From the NCBI GenBank assembly GCA_029237695.1, contig CM055272.1, positions 9,536,042 through 9,600,041 on the forward strand: a stretch of DNA of 64,000 bases, read 5' to 3'. The DNA comes from Conchocele bisecta (lineage: Eukaryota > Mollusca > Bivalvia > Lucinida > Thyasiridae). Positions 11,860 to 19,355 of this stretch are shown here, piece by piece; position 1 is the stretch's first letter, and each line of letters opens with the position of its first letter. A program made the translations under genes and the position numbers. The notes beneath the pieces were generated by a model. It saw only the letters and a list, made by a program, of their open reading frames with translations, was not told where the DNA came from and searched no databases.

Positions 11860-12000
11860 GGGAGCACATGTCCCTGGTTTGGCCCTCGGGTACATTTTTG
11901 GCTTTCTTGCTACCTGAGACTTGACTACGGTTATACCCATTAAACAAGTAGTAAGATTAGTGCTGATCCTATTATATTACTTTCAAGTGAAGTCTGGGAT
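11860..12000. repeat. Diverged relative of the right Polinton 1 arm
   Basis: CCTGGTTTGGCCCTCGGGTA (11,875) and the following 100 bp match 16,330-16,435 at reduced identity and in the same orientation. Its left counterpart is at 4,268-4,350, so the two are arranged as inverted ends of an inner element. Confidence 0.5.
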
Positions 12001-12272
12001 TTTACCCTGTTAACCCGGCATACAATTATATTGGCTGTTGATAGGCTGTTAAACACCATCAATTAAATAAATAGAATGAAACTACAAATAAAATTTCTTA
12101 AATTACTTCCCGATAAGCTTACAGTATACATTTAAGTACATCTACATATTTATGATGCGATATTCACATGCGAGCTTGGGAACTATATGTTTGGAGAAAA
12201 AAAAACAGTTCATGAACATGCAGTCTTAATTCACAGGCATCGCAAGCCTATAGTATAGTTGTCACACAATTC

Positions 12273-12698
12273 TCACTGCAAGCTTTCGAGCCAACTGCAA
12301 CCTTCTCCTGCAAGCTGCAAGCTTGTCGCAATTTTCACACGCAAGCTTCGAGCCACTGCAAGCTTGCGAGCAACTGCAAGCTTATTGCAAGCTTATCGCA
12401 ATCTTCACACCGCAAGCTTGCGAGCCAACTGCAAGCTTCTCCTGCAAGCTTGTGAGCTTGCAAGCTTGTCGCGATTTTCATCCCGCAAGCTTGCGAGCCA
12501 ACTGCAAGCTTCTCGTGCAAGCTTGCGATCTTGCAAGCTTGCCGCAATCTTCACACCGCAAGCTTGCAAGCTAATTATAAGCTTGCGGTCTATCGGAAAC
12601 ATGTGTTGCAAGCTTGCGCAAGCTAACAGTTAGCTTGCGATCAGCTTGTTAGCTTGCGGCAACCTTGTCGCAAGCTTGCCGCAAGCTAACCGCAAGCT
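12273..12698. repeat. Right array of GCAAGCTTGC-type palindromes
   Basis: Degenerate repeats of GCAAGCTTGCGAGC(C)AACT and GCAAGCTTGTCGC(A/G)A fill this stretch, with a ~63 bp higher-order period between 12,300 and 12,560. Towards the outer end they become CGCAAGCTAAC units like those in the left array. The outer edge leads into TATTTTGGTTTGGGATATAG and then integrase sequence at 12,725. Confidence 0.8.
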
Positions 12699-12724
12699 AG
12701 TATTTTGGTTTGGGATATAGCTAG

Positions 12725-13578
12725 CTGTCCCCGGAAATATCGCAGGAATATTTTGAATATTTCCCCGCTGTATGTCTGATCGTAAGCTCTGGTAAACGTC
12801 GCATGTAAGTATGATATACGGACATAGTCACCGATTTTGAACCGGAAACGTTTCTTCTTTGTCACCGTTCCATCTTTACGTGATAGATAAGTAACAATTC
12901 GGACTTACATTTCATTTTCATCTTTAACCGACGCTGGCGCCTTATCTATCGTTCTATGTACGGTACTATTATAACTTGTCGCTATGTCTTGTAACGCTGG
13001 TAGATATATGTCCGTTTGTTTATAGTTCATATACCGGTACAGTTTCATATTGATAGTATTGATTGTTCTCTCCGCTACGGACGCTTTGGTTTCATTTTGT
13101 GTAGGAAAATACAAAATTTTGTTCTTTTTTCATTAGATCTTGGACAAGTTTAGCGTGGAATTCTTGACCTTTATCAGTGGATAGTCGTCTCGCGATTCGT
13201 CCTTCGGCAAATATATCTCGAAAAGCCGTACTAACAGAAGCACCAGTATTATGTGTCAACGGTCTAAGCCATATATATTTTGAGAATACATCTACAACCA
13301 GTAGAATGAAAAGTAATGCCGTCATTGTCTTTAGAATATTTTGATATATCGAACAAGTCTGCTTCCCACAAATCATCAATACCGGCTGTAATCACGTGAT
13401 TTCTTATGAATTGTCTTCTCACCGGTTTGCTTAAACTGTAAGGTTCTTGTTGTTGTAACCACTTGCGGATTTTGTATTTACTTAATTTATATTGATCTTG
13501 TTTCTTGACATAATTGTACAATTTATCTGGTCCAGAGAAACTCGCAGGCTTTGACGGGTCGAAATATATTGAGTGCAC
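12725..13578 (-). pseudogene. Polinton 1 integrase, catalytic core (split, frameshifted)
   Basis: Retrovirus-like DDE integrase that would insert Polinton DNA into the genome. Going down the minus strand from 13,578: an N-terminal helical region with YKLSKYKIRKWLQQQEPY, the first catalytic Asp in LWEADLFDIS, a beta strand VVDVFSKYIW, the second Asp in LSTDKGQEF, and the catalytic Glu in KASVAERTI. Then follow a basic SH3-like segment (KKKRFRFKIGDYVRIS) and the break at 12,725. The frame shifts near 13,320 and again near 13,110, and an in-frame TAA follows DENEM at about 12,905. The same TAA occurs in the right-arm copy. The chromodomain end lies at 3,551-3,776. Not functional as it stands. 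Confidence 0.85.
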
Positions 13579-13669
13579 ATAATGTTCCAGTTTGGTATTC
13601 TAGCAAGTGTTATATTCTTCATATAAATAGTGTTATTCTTATGTTGTTTAAGATTTAATCGTCACTCTA

Positions 13670-13935
13670 GTCTTCTGTGTCTTCCCCGTCATCTGTGGCA
13701 TCGATATCATCGCCATCAGGAAACAGATCGTTGGACTAGTGACTGTATTTCAAACCGTTGTAATTCTCTTATTTAATGACATATCCTCTAAATCTACAAT
13801 TTCCGCAATTATTTTCTTATGTATTTCGCTTTCGGTAATAATCGGGATTAGCCGTTTCAATAATGTAGTGTACGTCTTTAAGAATTCTCCTTTATCGATA
13901 TCAAATACATAGTCATATGTATTTGCCCTTGCCTT
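13670..13935 (-). pseudogene. Remnant of a short Polinton gene with acidic C-terminus
   Basis: On the minus strand below the ATPase, a frame opens at about 13,935 and encodes a helical stretch with YDYVFDIDKGEFLKTYTTLL, then IAEIVDLEDMSLNKR. After a frameshift near 13,760 another frame encodes FPDGDDIDATDDGEDTED followed by a stop. The position directly after the ATPase on the same strand suggests one transcription unit. I do not recognise the family; the acidic tail is the only clear feature. Confidence 0.4.
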
Positions 13936-13937
13936 CC

Positions 13938-14649
13938 TTATAATACTAGGTCTGTAGGTTTAACACTGCTATGCGATTCGCTTCCTCTTATGCTGTTGTC
14001 GGAATTGTTTGTCTCGGCCCTTCCTATGCTATTTAGAACGTTTGTGCGCATGCGCAAATGCTCCGGGGTTCTGGCTTTTAAATCAATCACTAGATAGCCG
14101 TATGATTTATTCACAGCTTCATCAAACTTACGCAGAAGTACCTGTGGGTTAGTAGGGTACATCTGCCTGGCTAATGTCATTACTGGCTGTTTGTCTAAGG
14201 GAGTTTTAAATATATACCATATACTGACAATTTTTCGCATGGTTGGGTTTTTCACTATAGAACATGTTTTGGTTTACAGCGATGACGGACATGTTTCTAT
14301 GATGACTTCCTTACGTATATAAATCTGTAACACGTTCATCCTTCGCAGCTTCGGATGCCATGTCATCCAATATAATAACGTTATTGAGTTTTGGATCTAT
14401 GAATTCGTCATTTTCTATGTTAAATGGAATCCCCTTGATGAACTCGACTTTGGGATATACGCGTTGTCTGATGTGATCGTATAACGGTTGCCATCTCTTG
14501 TAAACCAAATAATTCTCTGTGGCGTTGGAGATATATTTTCCTACGCTCGTTCTAACAGTTGCGTTACGAAGTAGGTTTTTTCCGGACGACGTCGGTCCAC
14601 TAATCATACTAATCAATTCCTGATTCGTCTGAGCTTCTGGCTGTCTCAT
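13938..14649 (-). pseudogene. Polinton 1 packaging-type ATPase
   Basis: FtsK/HerA-type P-loop ATPase, the family that packages genomes into adenovirus-like and Polinton-type capsids. The N-terminal half carries Walker A as SGPTSSGKN and Walker B as VIILDDMA. The C-terminal half carries KTPLDKQPVMTLARQMYP and YGYLVIDLKARTPEHLRMR, the usual end of the Polinton family. Two breaks separate the halves: an in-frame TAA after DLYT at about 14,311, and a one-base shift near 14,255. The Walker A Lys is present, so the lesions are later losses. The gene lies between the integrase and the right arm, reading towards the integrase. Confidence 0.85.
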
Positions 14650-14691
14650 ATCTTCCGGAGCTCCGAGCGTCGGTTAAAGACGAAAATGAAA

Positions 14692-15098
14692 TGTAAGTCC
14701 GAATTGTTACTTATCTATCACGTAAAGATGGAACGGTGACAAAGAAGAAACGTTTCCGGTTCAAAATCGGTGACTATGTCCGTATATCATACTTACATGC
14801 GACGTTTACCAGAGCTTACGATCAGACATACAGCGGGGAAATATTCAAAATATTCCTGCGATATTTCCGGGGACAGATACCAATGTACCGCTTGAAAGAC
14901 ATCGCGGATGAAGATATTACTGGAACGTTCTTTGAAAGCGATTCAAAAGATTTCTGTGAATCAGGACCAAATGTGGAAAGTGGAAACTATTATTAAAGCG
15001 AGAGGCAAAGGAAGAAACAAACAATATTTGTGAAATGGTTACATTTTCCTAAGAAATTCAATTCATGGATAAACGCATCTGACGTACAAGATGTATAA
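14692..15098 (+). pseudogene. Integrase 3' part, uninterrupted copy (right arm)
   Basis: This copy carries the same sequence as 12,725-12,935 and 3,551-3,776 joined without the insertion: the basic segment KKKRFRFKIGDYVRIS, then YSGEIFKIF, then the chromodomain-like end. The catalytic core is absent because the arm begins at 14,666. A frameshift near 14,985 (after ESDSKDF) and another near 15,030 disrupt it. It is useful as the empty-site reference for the 8.9 kb insertion in the left arm. Confidence 0.8.
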
Positions 15099-15316
15099 CA
15101 TTAGTGTACTGACTATATTCGTAACACTATTTGCTATAAATATAAAGTTCTAGTATTCACATATAAATCAATTTGAGAATGACTACATGACAATACCATA
15201 TATCGAAGTTAATAAATGAACATTATGATTGTAAATACCATCGAATGTTTATAGTTGTGTGGCCGGAGTTATAGTCGACACAACAATAATCATTTATTTA
15301 ATTTGTTCAAACGTTA
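15099..15316. other. AT-rich spacer in right arm
   Basis: No coding signal is seen. It is the inverse copy of 3,334-3,550. Confidence 0.5.
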
Positions 15317-15467
15317 CGCGTGTTTAAGCATCAATTTTGCTAAAGCTCTCATGCCTTTATTCTTCTCAATCTTGTGGGTAGTCCATCAGTATTCCCTCCT
15401 TCTCGTGATAGAGTTGTATACTTTTTCTTTTGTTCTCCGGTTGTACACCGTATCTGCTTCATTTGAG
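15317..15467 (-). pseudogene. Inverted PolB palm fragment (right arm)
   Basis: Inverse copy of 3,183-3,333, encoding KNKGMRALAKLML on the minus strand directly upstream of the plus-strand PolB end. The reversed orientation relative to its neighbour is the same in both arms, so the rearrangement came before the arms became identical. Confidence 0.65.
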
Positions 15468-15469
15468 GA

Positions 15470-16045
15470 ATGTGGATGATCCAGCCATATTCTTCGACAA
15501 ACTCGCGAGCGATAGTGAAGAAATTACTGCAGTAAACTTCGTAAACTACAGTATGGTAGAAATGAGATGGCGATTTAAAGAGGATTTCATTGAAACTTCA
15601 GGCAAAATCAATGTAGTTATAGCTGCCTACACGACAGCTAAGGTAATACTTAAAATTGTACAGTTATCTAGACATACTTGGACAAAGAGCGCTGTATGCT
15701 GATACTGATTCTGTTGTCTTCTCAACCAAACCTGGAGAGTGGGCACCGGCCCTGGGAGATTATCTAGGTGACCTAACAGACGAAAGTACCAAACAACGAA
15801 ATCGAAACATTCGTCACTGGTGGTCAAAAGAACTACGCGTTTAAAACGAAGAATCGTGATGAAAATGGCAAATTAATTCATTGTAAAATCCGTGGCATTA
15901 CGTTAAATCACAAAAATAATCTGCAAATAAACTATGACGTCATTAAAAACATGGTCACCTTTAACTCCAAAGACATCGTTACAGTGACAGACCCTTACAA
16001 AATAACCAGAAACAGAGATAAGGCCAAAATCATTACCGTGTCATA
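15470..16045 (+). pseudogene. PolB C-terminal fragment (right arm), Polinton 1
   Basis: Inverse copy of 2,607-3,180 with the motif C block YADTDSVVFSTK at about 15,700, followed by the family's C-terminal region to ITVS-stop at about 16,045. Frameshifts lie near 15,655 and 15,785; the left copy is open at both points, so these two are private to the right arm. The two arms thus decay independently after their last homogenisation. Confidence 0.85.
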
Positions 16046-16990
16046 AAAGAAAGACTACCGTCTTGTATTCGATAGAGAGTACTGTTAAATGAATACTGTC
16101 GTGTACCCATATGGTTATTGAAACAATAATGTCCAGACGGTTGATTTGTATAGTATTGTCCATTATTAGTATGTTGTTGTCAATACTATGTTATCAGTAT
16201 GTAAATAAAAGTAGAATACACATATATTCAGTTTGTACATTTAATGTTCATACCGGTAATCCTTCCCACATGGGTGCAGGTTGGGAGAGTTGGAGACAAG
16301 TTAACGGTGTGGTTCAAACTTAGCAGAATATACCTGGTTTGGCTCTCGGGTACTATTCCGGCTGTCTGTACTTGAGAGTTGAATCCGGTTATATCCCATT
16401 ATAAACGTAGCAAGAATAGCAATAAACCTATTAATTTTAGAGGATGGGGCTAAGTGATTATTGTGTGGGTAGGACCTGGTACCAGATCAGATTATTTTAA
16501 TGTCAAGACTGAATATGTATAGTATGAATGAAAGCATTCAGTTCTAATGTTATGATCCAACCCCCTACACCTTTGCACGTGAAATACTGGAATCGAACCT
16601 GTTGATCCCGCCAAAAATGACCTTATTTCTTGCTGTGCCGTTAAACACTAAGAAACAAACAAAATCCATCCTACTATCAGGATGCACACCAATCCATCCA
16701 TAAGCGAAATGACTGGTTACATGTATATGAAGTTAATCATTTGTATATATAATACATACACGAGTACTTATAATATGCATATTTTGTTGTTCAAAACCGT
16801 CGTCTGCTGTCCACATAGAACGTCACGCAGACGTGTCTACTATACATGTTATGGGAAAAAAAACTGATGACTCATTTAACTGCTATTTATCGATACACTG
16901 GCCTTGTGGACATTGTCGTCTGCTATTAACGGGTATAATACGGGTGAACGCCATTATCGTTTTTTTCACTGCACCGACCTATTTACTATA
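16046..16990. repeat. Non-coding outer part of right arm
   Basis: Inverse copy of 603-800 and 1,861-2,606. The end reads GCACCGACCTATTTACTATA at about 16,970-16,989. Beyond it TACATATAGTCATTAAGTGT matches, inversely, the internal left-arm units near 1,060 and 1,415, so the true outer end may lie near 17,050. Confidence 0.65.
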
Positions 16991-17050
16991 TACATATAGT
17001 CATTAAGTGTTCTATAGCGCTGTGGCTTACTACTGACTAGCATGTTATTG

Positions 17051-17574
17051 GAAGAGTAAAAGTATAACAAAAATTTTCTTTTGTTTTTGGTGAAAATTCG
17101 AAAACAAATTGGGAAAAGTCATTTTGACCATTGCTTTCACATTTATCATTTTGTTTTTAATCAGCATCGATATATACGTTTTCAATTGAGTAAATATCCA
17201 TTTTATTTTCACCATTAATTGTGTTGGTTGCTGTACTTATTTCTGGTTTAGATTTGTAGATTTGTCAAAATGTTCAAAACATGGTTTATCAGTTGTATTG
17301 TTTTTCATATACCTTTTCAACCATCTTTACTAGTTTTAAATAACGTAATTCAATGGTGTATCTGTATGTGCGCATGATCCTCAACGACAACATGTATTAG
17401 CTAGTTGATTGTGACCAAATGTCCCCGATAGAAGATTCCTGATGATCGATATAATGTATCATAAGGGTGAGCTAAATTATGATCAATATACATGTAGCTC
17501 CTTATCAACTAGCTCACACAGCCTGTACGTACTCTGTGCAGTAGGTGTTGAAATATATCTAAAACGACTGGTAG
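17051..17574. other. No feature recognised
   Basis: About 500 bp of AT-rich sequence between the first Polinton and the repeat that hosts the second. No gene or repeat partner was noticed. Confidence 0.4.
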
Positions 17575-18030
17575 ATTAGCCCAGGTTCTTAGCTCCATAT
17601 ATAGGCCGAATTGATCATTTTGTGATACAAGCATGAAAATGGTGGAGGTGTAGAGAACCACAAAGTGATTTTTTTCAGATATGGAGCCATCTCAGATTTT
17701 TCCCATGACGACCAAGAAGTCCAAAATGGCTGCAAAATAACATAATTTTCATAAACAAAAATATAAAAAATGATCTGGTTGTGATATAAGCATGAAACTT
17801 GGTGTGGAGTTGTAGGAAAACACACATTGATGTTCATCAAATATACAAAAAATAAGATATGGCTCATGGCCACTCAGAAATCCAAGATGGCTGCGAAAAA
17901 CATCACAATTTTAATGTCCTAAGCAGAATGTTTTTACAATATATTTTCCAATAAGATAAGAACTTGAAATTGAGTACAGCTGTTGAGAATTACAGAAACA
18001 TTATTTTAAAATTATTCTATAATCTCAGAT
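17575..18030 (+). repeat. Left part of the repeat that hosts Polinton 2
   Basis: Contains ~140-180 bp units ending in (A)TCCAAGATGGCTGC or a variant (17,720 and 17,882). GATACAAGCATGAAAATGGT and the flanking 300 bp pair inversely with 35,870-36,182, so this is one end of an older element of about 2.4 kb with inverted ends. The Polinton entered it after TCAGAT at 18,025-18,030. The rest lies at 34,254-36,182. Confidence 0.65.
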
Positions 18031-18172
18031 AGTAGTATAGAGGGAGTCAAAATGATAACAGCAACCATTGTGCTGTCATTGAGCGGTATTGAGCTCCCAC
18101 CACCAACAAAAAGTTGGTGGTGGTAATTGAATGAGAAAGTGGTCTTGTAGTCCCAATTATATTGGAGATTTG
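18031..18172 (+). repeat. Left terminal inverted repeat of Polinton 2
   Basis: Pairs with 34,113-34,253 with about ten mismatches or small gaps. It contains a perfect 11 bp stem (CCACCACCAAC, loop AAAAA, GTTGGTGGTGG) at 18,097-18,123 that could fold in single-stranded DNA during protein-primed replication. Confidence 0.9.
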
Positions 18173-18429
18173 GGATATTTTATATTCCAACACCGCATTT
18201 TCCTCCTCCAATATAGCTAATTTATTCCGTAGACCAGCAAATAATTCTACCAACTCTAGTCTACCACGTTCACCTTTAGCCACCTGGCAGCGCAGTTGCT
18301 TATGTCTACAAAGAGTTTGGGCATCTGGGGCATTGGAATTGTGGGGCGGCACAAGGATCTTTTCTTTGCTAGATGCCTTCGCAGGTTGGCTGGTCGTGCA
18401 AAAGTTTTACAACATGTAACACACTCCAT
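18047..18429 (-). pseudogene. Zinc-finger plus coiled-coil small protein
   Basis: An ATG at 18,429 starts a C2H2-like finger: C-x2-C at residues 3 and 6 (CVTC), F at 10, L at 16, H at 19 and a terminal Cys at about 27. About 20 codons later this frame drifts into non-conserved sequence, while a frame shifted by one base encodes a clear coiled coil with ERGRLELVELFAGLRNKLA and ILEEENAVLEYKI, running into the terminal repeat. I infer one original gene of about 100 codons with a single frameshift near 18,345. Finger plus coiled coil suggests a dimeric DNA-binding protein, perhaps a regulator or end-binding protein. It is divergent from the next gene across a palindromic intergenic region. Confidence 0.5.
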
Positions 18430-18624
18430 TTATACCTATAGAAATTTCTGTTCAATTGGGTGTCACAATTGACAGAAATTTCTAGGAGGTGTATTATCGA
18501 TTATTTATCGGAAAATATTACAACTATTACAACCTTATGTGATTGTGACATCCAATTGAATAGATACATTTCATAGGTTATATCATACCAAAGTATATAT
18601 ACCAAAATATACTGATATAAAAAA
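18430..18624. promoter_or_regulatory. Candidate bidirectional control region with palindromes
   Basis: Lies between two divergent start codons. A near-perfect 44 bp inverted repeat occupies 18,440-18,483 (arms AGAAATTTCTGTTCAATTG and CAATTGACAGAAATTTCT). A related element in the opposite orientation is at 18,541-18,580 (GATTGTGACATCCAATTGAA). TATA-like runs are at 18,431 and 18,594-18,618. The paired, oppositely oriented palindromes would suit a regulator acting on both genes; function is inference. Confidence 0.5.
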
Positions 18625-19188
18625 ATGCCTACCACAATTAATCAGGTTCAGATTGAAACGTTGAGAGCCGAGGCTAAATCTCTTGGTATTGTCTATAACA
18701 ACCGTCTGCACGTTCATGGGTTAAATAAGCTGATAAACGCTATAAAGAATGAGGCGTTTACACGTCGAGTAGGTAGGGCATACTCCAGAGGTGCCTTCAC
18801 AAATGCCGTCTCGGGGTCTCAGGAGTTAACCACTCAAATAGGAAAACGACTACAAGTAGAGAGTATAATTGGACTGAGAACGGCCGCCCTGCCGGCTTCC
18901 CCCGCCGTAGTTAAACCAAAGCGTAAACTTAAAACCGCCCTCCTACACGCGATAGCTGACGAGGGCGAGGCTATTCTAGCGGTTAGAGACGAAGAGATGG
19001 AGAAAGTCGAGCAGGGTAGACGCACGTTCACGTTCTCATTTAGGAAACACGTACAAAAGAAAATACCTGATAGGATAGTAGAGAAATTAACTTCTCATCT
19101 GACAACAAACTTCCACCTAAGATATTCATACTCCTACACTACAAACACATTGAGGAAAAAGATCACCGAGGTCGAGCAAAGACGATAA
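18625..19188 (+). CDS. Unknown protein upstream of PolB (SAP-like N-terminus)
   Basis: Intact 187-codon frame with ATG at 18,625. Residues 10-42 (LRAEAKSLGIVYNNRLH, then GLNKLINAIK) resemble the helix-turn-helix spacing of SAP DNA-binding domains, but weakly. A basic linker (KPKRKLKTALL, about residue 93) follows. The last 55 residues, starting RRTFTFSFRKHVQKKIPD, resemble the region that in other Polintons lies N-terminal to the polymerase, where the terminal protein function is thought to reside. It is followed after 170 bp by PolB on the same strand. This is one of the few undamaged frames of the element. A terminal-protein role is an inference only. Confidence 0.6.
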   Translation: MPTTINQVQIETLRAEAKSLGIVYNNRLHVHGLNKLINAIKNEAFTRRVGRAYSRGAFTNAVSGSQELTTQIGKRLQVESIIGLRTAALPASPAVVKPKRKLKTALLHAIADEGEAILAVRDEEMEKVEQGRRTFTFSFRKHVQKKIPDRIVEKLTSHLTTNFHLRYSYSYTTNTLRKKITEVEQRR

Positions 19189-19355
19189 TATTTAATAAGA
19201 ATCTTGGGGGGAGAGTAGGTGGATGGATTCTTAGGTGAAGTAGAGAAATGGGCGAAAGATAACGAGAAAAAGAGGATGGATATAGATAAAAGTCGAGAGG
19301 CCCAACACGAAATGGATGTTCGTGAGGTGGAGCAGGTTTATATAAAACTAGTGCA

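Larger units (their letters stand above)
3777..12724. mobile_element. 8.9 kb insertion bounded by GCAAGCTTGC arrays, splitting the integrase gene
   Basis: Comparison with the unbroken right arm (14,860-14,890) locates both junctions: arm homology stops at 3,776 and resumes at 12,725. The ends form an imperfect inverted repeat, CCCAAACAAAAAT on the left and CCCAAACCAAAAT read inward from the right. Each end leads into a long array of GCAAGCTTGC palindromes (3,808-4,160 and 12,273-12,698). Between them lie about 8 kb of repeats without a recognised gene. A target-site duplication is unclear; TATCT and TAGCT are possible degenerate copies. The layout resembles Foldback-type elements, whose ends are tandem arrays, but no transposase is seen. 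Confidence 0.6.
603..17050. mobile_element. Decayed Polinton/Maverick 1 with ~2.3 kb inverted arms
   Basis: Inverted arms run from 603-3,776 continued at 12,725-12,935 (left) and 14,666-16,990 (right). They pair base for base over most of their length, including protein-coding parts, and look roughly 98% identical where I compared them. The inner limits are sharp: homology starts at AGCGTCGGTTAAAGA (14,666) and its complement ending at 12,935. Genes inside are a Polinton-type integrase, an FtsK/HerA-type packaging ATPase and the C-terminal part of a protein-primed PolB, which together identify a Polinton. The outer limits are uncertain because arm-like sequence continues to about 17,050 and is partly duplicated at 997-1,709. 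I see no convincing target-site duplication. No capsid gene remains, so this is a heavily deleted copy. Confidence 0.75.
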
